Assembly: GCA_964360835.1 (NCBI GenBank)
Contig: CAYHYG010000018.1
Coordinates: 1 to 21,686 of the forward strand
Length of the DNA: 21,686 bases
Reading direction: 5' to 3'
Source of the DNA: CAYHYG01 sp964360835
Lineage (GTDB): Bacteria > Patescibacteriota > Patescibacteriia > UBA1558 > 2-01-FULL-52-15
Below are positions 1 through 7,452 of this stretch, one piece after another. Made by a program: the position numbers and the translations under genes. The notes under the pieces are model-generated. The model made no database searches and was not told the DNA's origin. It worked only from the letters and a program-made list of their open reading frames with translations. Position 1 is the stretch's first letter, and every line of letters starts with the position of its first letter.

Positions 1-80
1 TGAAGAATCCCCCGTAAAACAATGGGCGACGCTCTGCGTCGCACGCAAAAATTTTGCTGGAAATGAGTTAAGTTTTTTCT

Positions 81-155
81 TGGCTCCGGGGGCTGGACTC
101 GAACCAGCGATATCCGCGTTAACAGCACGGCGTTGTACCTCTCAACTACCCCGGA
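81..155 (-). tRNA. tRNA-Asn (anticodon GTT)
   Basis: On the minus strand this folds into a full cloverleaf. The acceptor arms are TCCGGGG and CCCCGGA, the D stem is GTTG/CAAC, and the anticodon stem is CCGTG/CGCGG around loop CTGTTAA, giving anticodon GTT. The T stem is GCTGG/CCAGC with loop TTCGAGT. The discriminator is G and the CCA end is encoded in the DNA. It is 75 nt including CCA. Confidence 0.95.
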
Positions 156-290
156 ATAAAATCTTCTACCTTTGTCGCCCACACTAAATATTTATAGGGG
201 CGATCCGCCTTTTGTGGAAACTACCGAGCAATACAGTACCCACCTTCGCTAAAGCTTCGGTGTGTTGTTTGTTCTTGCAGGAGCTCGGAC

Positions 291-316
291 AAACAAAAAT
301 CCCGCTTTCAGGCGGG
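291..316 (-). terminator. Rho-independent terminator, minus strand
   Basis: The stem CCCGC/GCGGG with a 6-nt loop is followed, on the minus strand, by ATTTTTGTTT. It lies between tRNA-Gln (upstream) and tRNA-Asn (downstream) on the same strand, so it would end the tRNA-Gln transcript. Confidence 0.6.
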
Positions 317-475
317 TCGATTGCTTTCAAATAATACAGAAATCACCCGCTAAAATGGGTTATTATTGTTATTATTTGTGCGGTTTGTTATTCGCATAGA
401 TTGAAGTTAACAGAATAGAGGATATTGTCAAATTAGTAAGCCATAAAAAAACAGCTTTTTCAGACCTTGGCTCGT

Positions 476-494
476 CACCGCGTTTGACGCGGTG
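476..494. repeat. Perfect stem-loop with TTTGA loop
   Basis: Arms CACCGCG and CGCGGTG pair perfectly over 7 bp around loop TTTGA. The right arm runs straight into a 13-nt copy of the tRNA-Gln 3' end (491-503). Hairpins with the same TTTGA loop occur near 18777 and at 18858-18882. Confidence 0.6.
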
Positions 495-503
495 GCTCGG
501 GGA
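491..503 (-). repeat. Partial copy of the tRNA-Gln 3' end (13 nt)
   Basis: The 13 nt GGTGGCTCGGGGA match 697-709, which cover the 3' acceptor arm and CCA of tRNA-Gln. The copy is in the same orientation and about 200 bp downstream of the tRNA. At 13 nt, chance cannot be excluded for this copy alone. Confidence 0.45.
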
Positions 504-575
504 CCCGTTCGACTTCTCCTTCGGCAAGCTCAGGATTCGCTCAGGGTCATCCAATTCTCGCCACTCGCTTTGCTC

Positions 576-595
576 GTGGCTCGGGGATAGGGACT
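576..595 (-). repeat. Partial copy of the tRNA-Gln 3' end (20 nt)
   Basis: These 20 nt are identical to 698-717, which cover the CCA end, the 3' acceptor arm and the 3' half of the T stem of tRNA-Gln. The match stops within the T loop. A 20-nt exact match in the same orientation just downstream of a tRNA is the pattern left by integration at a tRNA 3' end, or by local duplication. Confidence 0.65.
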
Positions 596-698
596 TCCCT
601 CGACAAGCTCGGGATAAACTTCTCGTCCCTCAGTGTTTAGTCTTAAATATAAAGTGAGGTGGATCTCTCAGAAATTCGTCTAGCCGGCCTCTGGCCGG

Positions 699-772
699 TG
701 GCTCGGGGATAGGGACTCGAACCCCAATTAACAGGACCAGAACCTGCCGTCCTACCATTAGACGATCCCCGA
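699..772 (-). tRNA. tRNA-Gln (anticodon CTG)
   Basis: The minus strand gives acceptor arms TCGGGGA and TCCCCGA, anticodon stem GCAGG/CCTGT with loop TTCTGGT (anticodon CTG), and T loop TTCGAGT. The discriminator is G and CCA is encoded. It is 74 nt. A palindromic CCGGCC-TCT-GGCCGG hairpin abuts its 3' end at about 684-698. Confidence 0.93.
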
Positions 773-853
773 ATAGTGCAAATTCCTTCGTAAGATTAGC
801 AAAAATGCGTTAAAAGCATATTATGATTGTTGTCTTTTGTCAATATGAAACGG

Positions 854-881
854 TTGATTCTCTCCGCTGGTTTGCTACAAT
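854..881 (+). promoter_or_regulatory. Sigma70-type promoter of the M23 peptidase gene
   Basis: The -35 is TTGATT (854-859), the spacer is 16 bp, and the -10 is TACAAT (876-881). Transcription would start near 888, about 5 nt before the ATG at 893. This supports 893 as the start, rather than the in-frame ATG at 845 or TTG at 827, and implies a nearly leaderless mRNA. Confidence 0.6.
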
Positions 882-892
882 CAAGAGTACCT

Positions 893-2221
893 ATGCAGCG
901 TTTGTTAACATCGGGCAAAGTCAGTATAATTTCGCTTCTGATACTGCTGGTCGCAGTGGCAGGGGCTTTTTTAATTTCTGGCAGATTTGACCAGCCGTTA
1001 GCCAAGAAAGCTGATATTGCCGGAACGTCAGAAGCCAAAGCCAAAGAGAATCTGCCTTCACAATTCATTGATATTCCGGCAGGGGAGACTTTCGCTGAAT
1101 TGATGGAAGTTAATGGGTTTGGATCGTCCGATGTCTACGATATGATCGAGGCCAGCAGAGATGTTTATGATCTAGCTACGGTCAGAGCCGGTAAAAAGAT
1201 TGAATTGTATCAGGATAACGCCGGAGTGTTGCAGAAACTAATTTACAATATTAATACGGAAGAATATTTGCAGATTATTAGAAAGCAGAAAGAAGTAATT
1301 AGTGATCAGGAGTTAGTAACTAGTAACAAGGAATTAGTAATTAGTGAAGAAGAATCGGAAACGGCGTTAGCAGAAACAGAATCTGAATGGGTAGCGGAGA
1401 AGATTAAAGTACCGTATGAAGTGAAGATTGAAACGGCGCAGGCGACAGTTAAGGATATTCTTTACACCTCAGCTCTGGAGGCAGGCATTGACGAGCTGTT
1501 GGTCCTAGATATTGCAGACGTCTTTCAATGGCAAGTAGATTTTGCTCTCGATATCCGTAATGGTGACAGTTTCAAAGTTATCTACGAGGCGCGTTATCTT
1601 GACGGTCAATATGTCATGCCGGGGAAAATTCTGGCCGCTGAATTCATCAATCAAGGAACTCCGTATCATGTGTATTATTTCGAAGAGTCGGCTGACAACA
1701 TCGGATATTTTGATGAGAATGGTAATAGTACACAGAAAATGTTTCTCAAAGCTCCGGTGGCCTACCGTTATATTTCATCTGGCTTCACCACGGGGCGGCG
1801 TTATGTCAGTGCTTTTAATGTATCTACTGGACACAGAGCCATTGATTATGCGGCTTCCTCTGGCACGCCTATACGAGCAACAGCTGACGGCACGGTGACT
1901 TTCGCCGGTTGGAGCAGAGCCGGATATGGCAATCTGACCACTATCCGTCACAACGGCACGTTCTCCACCAATTATGCCCATCAATCAAAATTTGCGGTTA
2001 AGACAGGACAAAAGGTGAAACAGGGACAGACCATCGGCTATGTCGGTAGTACGGGATTCTCCACCGGACCGCATCTGCACTATGAATTGGTCAAAAATGG
2101 GGTCAAGGTAAATCCGCAAACAGAAATTTTGCCTCCGGGTCAGAAGTTGAAGGAGGGGAGTATGGAGGCGTTTCAAAAGATCGTTAGCGATCTGGATCAG
2201 CAATTGGGGGCAATTAAATAA
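893..2221 (+). CDS. M23 family zinc metallopeptidase, cell-wall endopeptidase
   Basis: This 442-aa protein is probably a membrane-anchored or secreted peptidoglycan endopeptidase of the MepM/NlpD-like type. It starts with a basic N-terminus and a hydrophobic segment (about residues 10-30). An N-terminal region resembling those of other M23 proteins follows, and the C-terminal third is the LytM domain. The zinc and catalytic motifs are intact: GHRAID (HxxxD), NYAHQ and HLHYEL (HxH). The start at 893 is chosen because a good promoter lies immediately upstream, and because the protein then begins with a normal basic-plus-hydrophobic signal. The frame stays open back to 827. A repeat-derived stretch (1294-1349) sits inside it, encoding a run with the dipeptides EL and VIS repeated. 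It probably helps remodel the cell wall during growth or division. The substrate is not visible from sequence. Confidence 0.9.
   Translation: MQRLLTSGKVSIISLLILLVAVAGAFLISGRFDQPLAKKADIAGTSEAKAKENLPSQFIDIPAGETFAELMEVNGFGSSDVYDMIEASRDVYDLATVRAGKKIELYQDNAGVLQKLIYNINTEEYLQIIRKQKEVISDQELVTSNKELVISEEESETALAETESEWVAEKIKVPYEVKIETAQATVKDILYTSALEAGIDELLVLDIADVFQWQVDFALDIRNGDSFKVIYEARYLDGQYVMPGKILAAEFINQGTPYHVYYFEESADNIGYFDENGNSTQKMFLKAPVAYRYISSGFTTGRRYVSAFNVSTGHRAIDYAASSGTPIRATADGTVTFAGWSRAGYGNLTTIRHNGTFSTNYAHQSKFAVKTGQKVKQGQTIGYVGSTGFSTGPHLHYELVKNGVKVNPQTEILPPGQKLKEGSMEAFQKIVSDLDQQLGAIK
1294..1349 (+). repeat. AT-rich TAATTAGT repeat inside the M23 coding region
   Basis: This segment contains AGTAATTAGT, TTAGTAACTAGTAAC and AATTAGTAATTAGTGA. 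The same words form intergenic repeats at 4326-4340, 20811-20842 and 20965-21004. It keeps the frame and is translated as a polar, low-complexity insert between the N-terminal region and the M23 domain. Confidence 0.6.
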
Positions 2222-2261
2222 TTTTGCAAAAAAACAGGGCTTGGAAAGGCTTTATTTTTTT

Positions 2262-2774
2262 ATGCATAATAGGAAATTAAATCGACTACCTGAATTTGAT
2301 CATCGATCACCCGGATATTATTTTGTCACTATTTGTGTGAAGAATTTTATTCCTTATTTTGGTGATATTCGCAACGGCATTATGTGTCTAAATGAATATG
2401 GATCTGTTATATATGATCGTTGGAAATGGTTGGAACAACAATATCCATATGTATCAATTGACGCAGTTATCGTAATGCCAAATCATACGCATGCTATTGT
2501 TTGTATTGATGATTTGTCGGTTGGTAACGTAGGGGCAGGTCTAGACCTGCCCCTAAGAAACACAAACCTACCGCTGTCCAATATAATCGGCGCATTTAAA
2601 ACCACATCATCAAAAGAAATTCACAACAAGGGATTAGCTGAATTTAATTGGCAACGATCATTTTATGATGTCATCATTGATAATGACAAATCGTTAAGTA
2701 AAATTAGAAATTACATCACTTACAACCCCATGAAGTGGAATCGCGATAGAAATAAAAAAAATATGAAATATTGA
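2262..2774 (+). CDS. REP-associated tyrosine transposase (RAYT, IS200/IS605-like Y1 family)
   Basis: This 170-aa single-strand DNA transposase domain belongs to the HUH/Y1 superfamily. MPNHTHAIV carries the HxH metal-binding motif (HTH). Near the C-terminus NYITYNPMKW carries the conserved tyrosine region. The N-terminal RLPEFDHRSPGYYFVTICV is typical of the family (Y1_Tnp/TnpA-REP). RAYTs are single-copy domesticated relatives of IS200 transposases that process REP palindromes. The ATG at 2262 is preferred over an in-frame TTG at 2241, because the family motif begins just after it. A perfect 24-bp palindrome (2531-2554) lies inside the gene. The stop codon overlaps the -35 of the next gene. 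No flanking insertion-sequence ends are evident, which fits a RAYT rather than an IS. Confidence 0.9.
   Translation: MHNRKLNRLPEFDHRSPGYYFVTICVKNFIPYFGDIRNGIMCLNEYGSVIYDRWKWLEQQYPYVSIDAVIVMPNHTHAIVCIDDLSVGNVGAGLDLPLRNTNLPLSNIIGAFKTTSSKEIHNKGLAEFNWQRSFYDVIIDNDKSLSKIRNYITYNPMKWNRDRNKKNMKY
2531..2554. repeat. Perfect 24-bp palindrome (REP-like) inside the RAYT gene
   Basis: AGGGGCAGGTCT is followed directly by its own reverse complement AGACCTGCCCCT. The palindrome is translated in the reading frame as a GAGLDLPL-type stretch. It has the form of a REP sequence, the kind of DNA that RAYT enzymes bind. Confidence 0.75.
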
Positions 2775-2799
2775 TTTTTCAACGGATTTATGGCATAAT
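2771..2799 (+). promoter_or_regulatory. Promoter of the membrane glycosyltransferase gene
   Basis: The -35 is TTGATT (2771-2776), the spacer is 17 bp, and the -10 is CATAAT (2794-2799) with an extended TG at 2791-2792. The expected transcription start is about 2806, only 3-4 nt before the ATG at 2810. The -35 contains the RAYT stop codon. Confidence 0.65.
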
Positions 2800-2809
2800 C
2801 GAATCCTTT

Positions 2810-4318
2810 ATGACGCAAGAGAAAAAAGATTATTTACGCTACCGTTGGTGGGAAGTGATGCCCGGACTGTTGGTCTGGAGCACGTTTGCTGTGGCTATTG
2901 CTTTATCTTTCATCAAACCATTGTGGGGTATCTATTTCATTATTATCTTTGATGTCTATTGGGTCTTGCGGGTGAGCTACTTATTTATTTATTTGATGGT
3001 TTCTTGGTTTCGTTTCCGCAGAGAAAGTCGGAAGCATTGGAGACAGAAGTTGCAGGATGATTTTGGAGCTGGTGACAAAAACTGGGCAGATTATAAGCAC
3101 GTAATTTTTTTACCGAACGCCAAAGAGCCGTACGAGGTTATTGCCGATACTTTTAGCAGTTTGGCGGCCACTGACTATGATACTTCAAAATTTTTGATAG
3201 TTTTGGCTTTCGAGGACATCGACGCTGAGCGTAACGCCCGCATCATTGAATCCGTCCAGAGTTCTTTCGTTTCAAAATTCCATAAAATTTTATGCACTAT
3301 TCATCCCAAAGGTTTACCTGGTGAATTGGTTGGTAAAGGTTCCAATCTTTATTGGGCTGGTAATCGAACCAAAGAATATATCGATAGCCAAGGCTGGGAT
3401 TATGACAAAATTATTGTCTCCACTTTTGATATTGATACCAAGCCGCACGCGCAATATTTTTCTTATCTGACGTATGCTTTCTTATCACACCTCAATCCTT
3501 ATCGCTCTAGCTTTCAGCCGCTGACGCTTTATCACAATAACATCTGGCAGTCTGATCCGATCACACGTGTAGTGGCCAATTCGACCACTTTTTGGCTGCT
3601 GACAGATTTAGCGCGTTCTGATCGTCTTTTCACTTTCTCATCTCATAGTATGAGCTGGAAAGCTTTGGTTGAAGTTGGTTTCTGGCAAAACAATATCGTG
3701 ACAGAAGATTCCAGAATATTTCTGCAATGTTTGATTCACTATGACGGTGATTATCAAGTAACGCCTATACACACCACAGTCTCGATGGATACAGTCTATG
3801 TCGGTAATATTTGGCGCGGTCTGGTAAATCAATATAAGCAAATGCGGCGCTGGGCCTGGGGAGTGGAGCATTTTCCCTATATGATGTGGCACTTTAACCA
3901 GAATCGAAAGATTCCGCGTCGCAAAGCGCTGATCTATCTCTGGAATCAAACGGAAGGAGTTTACTCTTGGGCGACAGCTCCGATATTAATATTTATAATG
4001 GGTTATTTACCGTTATGGTTGGCCGAACGAGGTCGTGAAACTTCAGCTGTGGCTCAAGCGGCCCCACTAATATTGAGCTATCTGATGACAGGGGCTTTGT
4101 TTGGTCTGGTCGTCACTGCCTTCATGAGCGTTTATATTTTACCTCATAGCCCACATAGAGGCTGGCGACGATTCTTGGAATACGCTCTGATGCTGATTCA
4201 ATGGGTTATTTTCCCAGTGACTATGATTATCTTTGGTTCGATACCGGCCATCGATGCGCAGACACGTCTGATGTTTGGTAAGTATATGGGGTTCTGGGTG
4301 ACGGAGAAGAGGAGATAA
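2810..4318 (+). CDS. Membrane glycosyltransferase, family 2 (processive type)
   Basis: This 502-aa inner-membrane enzyme has cytoplasmic GT-A motifs. Two hydrophobic segments lie near the N-terminus (about residues 20-70). The catalytic part follows, with DIDT (DxD-type sugar-nucleotide and metal binding), TEDSR (general base) and QMRRW (QxxRW, typical of processive GT2 enzymes such as cellulose or hyaluronan synthase relatives). Three more membrane spans lie in the last 130 residues. This order matches integral-membrane polysaccharide synthases, but the sugar and acceptor cannot be read from sequence. The ATG at 2810 is chosen over an upstream in-frame TTG at 2771, because that TTG is part of the promoter -35. 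It sits alone between the RAYT and a convergent operon, so it is probably its own transcription unit. Confidence 0.85.
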   Translation: MTQEKKDYLRYRWWEVMPGLLVWSTFAVAIALSFIKPLWGIYFIIIFDVYWVLRVSYLFIYLMVSWFRFRRESRKHWRQKLQDDFGAGDKNWADYKHVIFLPNAKEPYEVIADTFSSLAATDYDTSKFLIVLAFEDIDAERNARIIESVQSSFVSKFHKILCTIHPKGLPGELVGKGSNLYWAGNRTKEYIDSQGWDYDKIIVSTFDIDTKPHAQYFSYLTYAFLSHLNPYRSSFQPLTLYHNNIWQSDPITRVVANSTTFWLLTDLARSDRLFTFSSHSMSWKALVEVGFWQNNIVTEDSRIFLQCLIHYDGDYQVTPIHTTVSMDTVYVGNIWRGLVNQYKQMRRWAWGVEHFPYMMWHFNQNRKIPRRKALIYLWNQTEGVYSWATAPILIFIMGYLPLWLAERGRETSAVAQAAPLILSYLMTGALFGLVVTAFMSVYILPHSPHRGWRRFLEYALMLIQWVIFPVTMIIFGSIPAIDAQTRLMFGKYMGFWVTEKRR

Positions 4319-4496
4319 GTGAAATAGTAATTAGAAATTAGGAATCAGTAAAAGTAAATACAATGCTCGTTCGCGAGTTCGTCTGTAATCGGATGACGAA
4401 GCGATCTAGCTTGAAATGAGGATATACTAGATTGCTTCCCACGTCAGTCATTCGACCCTGAGGGTCTCAGACCCGAACGGGACGTGGTCGCAAATG
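4319..4496. repeat. Convergent intergenic spacer with repeat hairpins
   Basis: The spacer lies between two genes that end toward each other. It starts with TAATTAG-type AT-rich repeat DNA (4326-4340). An inverted repeat follows (GAAGCGATCTAG at 4398-4409 and CTAGATTGCTTC at 4427-4438). Then a nested hairpin has outer arms CCACGTC (4439-4445) and GACGTGG (4481-4487) and inner arms CTGAG/CTCAG. It probably acts as a two-way transcription barrier. The first inverted repeat shares its core with 10501-10538 and with the MITE-like element at 21051-21158. Confidence 0.6.
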
Positions 4497-5402
4497 TTAC
4501 CTTAAGTAGCCGTTCATAAACTCCGTCGCTGTCATTTCCTTTTTACCTTCAAGTTGCAGACGTTTAATTTGTAGAGGCTTGTCACTACAATTGATTAGTA
4601 ACCTATCTTCCTGACGATAGAATTCGCCGGGGTTTCTTTTATTTTCAATAGTAGCTGGGATGGCTTCAATAATTTTCAAATGTCTACCGTTCCAATCAAA
4701 ATAACTACCCGGCCAAGGATTAAAAGCACGAATCAGATTATAGACTTTCTCGGCTGAGAAATTCCAATCTATTAAGCCATCTTCTTTCTTGATCAATTTA
4801 CAGATAGTAGCTTGGCTATCATCTTGGGCTTTGGCCATGATTGAACTTTTTAAATATTCCGGTAGGCCACCTTGCAAGACTTGAGCCGATATAATCGCCA
4901 ACTTATCATGTAGCTGTTCAGAAGTTTCAGTCGGCTCGATAGCCACTGAGATTTGTTTGACGATCGGACCATGATCCATCTGGGCATCGAGCTGCATCAA
5001 GCTAACACCGGTTTGTATTTCGCCATTTAGAATAGCCGATTGAATAGGCGAGGGGCCACGATATTTTGGTAATAGTGACGGATGTATATTGAGACTTGGA
5101 AGTTGTGATAGATCGAGGACAGCTTGGGGGATAATTTTGCCGTAGGCAACTATCAAAAATGTAGCCGGTAGGTATGGCCGGAGTTGCTCGATAAATGTTT
5201 GATCCAGTTTCTCTGGTGTCAGTACCTTCAGTCCAAGTTCTTGAGCTCGTTTTTTAATCAGCGTTGACTTGGCTTGCAAGCCACGACCTTGCTGACTATC
5301 AGGCCGCGTAATGACAGCGGTGATTTCCGCCAGCTGATGAGCTGACTCCAGACTAGGTAAAGCAAAGGCCGGACTGCCCCAAAAAATTATTTTAGGTTTC
5401 AT
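4497..5402 (-). CDS. fmt: Methionyl-tRNA formyltransferase
   Basis: This 301-aa protein formylates initiator Met-tRNA with 10-formyl-tetrahydrofolate in the cytoplasm. The N-terminal formyltransferase domain carries the catalytic triad: N105 and H107 in LNIHPSLLP, and D143 in QMDHGPI. The signature HPSLLPKYRGPSP is complete. The C-terminal domain begins near residue 205 with DGLIDW and FNPWPGSYF, as in Fmt. Length matches the family (about 310 aa). Its start overlaps the end of def by 11 nt, and def-fmt is a very common operon pair. I see no SD before the ATG, so it is probably translated by coupling from def. Confidence 0.97.
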   Translation of the reverse strand: MKPKIIFWGSPAFALPSLESAHQLAEITAVITRPDSQQGRGLQAKSTLIKKRAQELGLKVLTPEKLDQTFIEQLRPYLPATFLIVAYGKIIPQAVLDLSQLPSLNIHPSLLPKYRGPSPIQSAILNGEIQTGVSLMQLDAQMDHGPIVKQISVAIEPTETSEQLHDKLAIISAQVLQGGLPEYLKSSIMAKAQDDSQATICKLIKKEDGLIDWNFSAEKVYNLIRAFNPWPGSYFDWNGRHLKIIEAIPATIENKRNPGEFYRQEDRLLINCSDKPLQIKRLQLEGKKEMTATEFMNGYLR

Positions 5403-5874
5403 CTGCTTTTTCTGCTGGCGTTGTAGTTATTTTTGTAGCTCTGTCTAAAATAAGGATACCGTTAATATGATCAATTTCGTGCTGAACGATAATACCGGTA
5501 AGTCCGCGGGCCTTGTCTTGTTTTTTTTCTCCGGTCAATGTCTGATAGCGCCAACGTATTTTGGCGTGTCTCGGAACGACTGCGTTAACATTCGGAATTG
5601 AAAGACAACCTTCCTCACTCATGACTTTTTCTTTAGAGCCGAAAGTAAGCTCCGGGTTGACGTAGGCAATATAGCCACCCTTATTGTCAGTTACCACGAT
5701 CAGTCGGATATTTTGACCGATCTGTGGTGCGGCTAGGCCGACCCCACTATTGGCATACATGGTCGCGGCCATGGCAGTAGCCAGATCACTGAGTGATTGG
5801 TCAAAGATGTCTACTTTGGCTGAGGGCTTTTGTAGACGTTTATCAGGGTAGAAGACTAGTGGCAAAACTTTCAT
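5392..5874 (-). CDS. def: Peptide deformylase
   Basis: This 160-aa metallo-hydrolase removes the formyl group from new proteins. All three family motifs are present: GVGLAAPQ (residues 44-51), EEGCLS with metal ligand C90, and QHEIDH with H132, E133 and H136. It starts on TAATG, so the last base of the upstream stop codon is its first base. This indicates translational coupling with the PriA-like gene. Its end overlaps fmt by 11 nt. It has normal length and no visible defect. Confidence 0.97.
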   Translation of the reverse strand: MKVLPLVFYPDKRLQKPSAKVDIFDQSLSDLATAMAATMYANSGVGLAAPQIGQNIRLIVVTDNKGGYIAYVNPELTFGSKEKVMSEEGCLSIPNVNAVVPRHAKIRWRYQTLTGEKKQDKARGLTGIIVQHEIDHINGILILDRATKITTTPAEKADET

Positions 5875-7445
5875 TATTGAAAGTAATAAGGGTTTTTTTC
5901 TATAAGGATTTGATTATGATATTTTTGTAGTATTTTGTCAATAAGTGTATCAAGAATTTCATGCTTGACCAGAAGTTGGCTTTTTCCTTGCGCAGTTTGC
6001 CTGATACCGTCTGGCAGTAATTTTTTGATTTCATGTATAGCTGTTTGGTCCCCGGCAGAGTTACTACGGGCTATAAATTTATACGTTTGACTAAATGGCG
6101 GGTAGTGAAATTTTTTACGCCAGAGTGATTCCAATTGATAGAATTCTTTATATTTAGTCAAAGTCTGCCAAAACGGATGCTCTATAGTAGCCGTTTCAAT
6201 GATAACATCCTGACTGCAAAGTTTTAACTTGAAAATATGACGGCGTAGTTCTTCGGTAGCGAGATAGTCAGGTCTCGCCAGTGAAGCATCAGCGCCCAGC
6301 ATAATAGTCAGGGCAAAGTTAAGCGGTGTTAAAAATATTTTGGAAGTAGCGATGATGACATCCGCTGTCTTTAATTCCCGACTTGAAGCTAAGGCCTCAC
6401 CACCATAGGTCACGACAGATTTTTCCGGAAATTCATGATTAAGTAGTGCCTGTAGACTATGAATCAATTTGTGTCCTGACCCAGAGCCCAAGAAATTTTG
6501 AAATATCAATGTCTTATTTGTAGTCTGATGAATATCGCGTAACGACTGATCAGATAGGCCAAACTTGTTTTGTCCCGAAGTGTCGCGTAGAGTAATACCG
6601 CTAGCGGTAACAGCTTGTGAGATAATAGCTTTTTCGCTTAAACTGCGTAGCATCATATGTATGGGAGGCGTCAGACTAAAAAGGTGAAGCGCGGCTTTGT
6701 GACGTTCTGCTAATTTCCAGAGATAATCATTTAGGTGTAGTCGTGGATTTTGTTCCGCGCGATGGTACAGGGGGTTATCGGCTTCCATAACGATAATCCG
6801 TCGCAGCTTCTGATAAGGCCAGAAAAGTGACTGCCAGTTGCCCAGTATTATTTTTTCATTTTGAGCTTGGAGCCAGGCTTGCCAGTAGGCATTTTTTTGT
6901 ACTCGTTTTGGAATATCTAGGAAACTGACTCTCAGGTCTAATAAAATTTTTTTTAACTTACGTTGATTTACTTGATCTGGATAAATTATTAGTGTTTGTC
7001 CGCTATCTTGGAGCAAGGGTGGTAGCAGAGTTTTGACCGTTTTCCACTGATCATAAATCAACCAGCGTGGTGTCGGAGTTTCCTGATGTTTGGAAATAGT
7101 ATTTGTCGTTGGTAGCGGCGTGATAAGACGACGTTTCGGCGGCTCCGGGATGAAGAAGGGTAATAGCAAGCTTGCAGGGTAGTGATAATAATTTCCCAGC
7201 CAGCTCAAAAATTCCATTTGTTCCGGTGGAATAGTATAACCCAGCCCAGCTGAGATTGACTTGATTTTGGGGGCCGAGCTATGTTTCTTGGTTTTCAGGA
7301 CCAAGCCGGTGAGAGACTGATTTTTAAACGGTATAGTAACCAAGCTGCCGCGCCGAATCTGAGAGCTTAAATGGGTGGGTATTTCATAATCAAAAAAATC
7401 TAAGCTGGCGGGTAGTCGCCTTAGCGGCGCGATTTCTGCATACAT
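5874..7445 (-). CDS. priA: PriA-like primosomal protein N', helicase motifs lost
   Basis: This 523-aa protein is shorter than E. coli PriA (732 aa). The N-terminal 3'-DNA-binding domain is recognisable (residues 1-105, with RRGSLVTIPF). The helicase core can be followed by weak similarity but its motifs are gone. The segment where GxTGSGKT should be reads IYDQWKTVKTL. The DEEH box reads VMEADNP, while the flanking IIV and the PR of the following motif remain. The motif VI arginines are replaced. The zinc-binding cysteine cluster is absent; the only cysteine in that part is in LKLCSQ. The C-terminal YPPF motif is kept. It is therefore unlikely to hydrolyse ATP and probably acts as a DNA-binding scaffold at restarted forks. 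It lies 7 nt downstream of the LigB-like gene and overlaps def by 1 nt. Confidence 0.85.
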   Translation of the reverse strand: MYAEIAPLRRLPASLDFFDYEIPTHLSSQIRRGSLVTIPFKNQSLTGLVLKTKKHSSAPKIKSISAGLGYTIPPEQMEFLSWLGNYYHYPASLLLPFFIPEPPKRRLITPLPTTNTISKHQETPTPRWLIYDQWKTVKTLLPPLLQDSGQTLIIYPDQVNQRKLKKILLDLRVSFLDIPKRVQKNAYWQAWLQAQNEKIILGNWQSLFWPYQKLRRIIVMEADNPLYHRAEQNPRLHLNDYLWKLAERHKAALHLFSLTPPIHMMLRSLSEKAIISQAVTASGITLRDTSGQNKFGLSDQSLRDIHQTTNKTLIFQNFLGSGSGHKLIHSLQALLNHEFPEKSVVTYGGEALASSRELKTADVIIATSKIFLTPLNFALTIMLGADASLARPDYLATEELRRHIFKLKLCSQDVIIETATIEHPFWQTLTKYKEFYQLESLWRKKFHYPPFSQTYKFIARSNSAGDQTAIHEIKKLLPDGIRQTAQGKSQLLVKHEILDTLIDKILQKYHNQILIEKNPYYFQ

Positions 7446-7452
7446 AGTGCTA

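Larger units (their letters stand above)
156..698. other. Intergenic region between the two tRNAs
   Basis: I see no convincing gene here. It holds a hairpin with arms GTTTGTTC (about 269-276) and GGACAAAC, a minus-strand terminator at 301-316, and a stem-loop at 476-494 with arms CACCGCG/CGCGGTG. It also has two related hairpin-like motifs near 525-541 and 597-613 (CCTTCGGCAAGCTCAGG and CCCTCGACAAGCTCGGG), and two partial copies of the tRNA-Gln 3' end. A short open frame on the minus strand at 372-554 runs through these repeats and is probably not a gene. Confidence 0.6.

Noticed and set aside
26..42. Hairpin GCGACGC/GCGTCGC at the left end as a terminator
   Set aside because: It has no U-tract on either strand and the flanking gene context is cut by the window edge.
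372..554. Open frame of 60 aa on the minus strand between the tRNAs
   Set aside because: It runs through hairpin repeats and the tRNA-Gln end copies, has no SD, and has a low-complexity composition.
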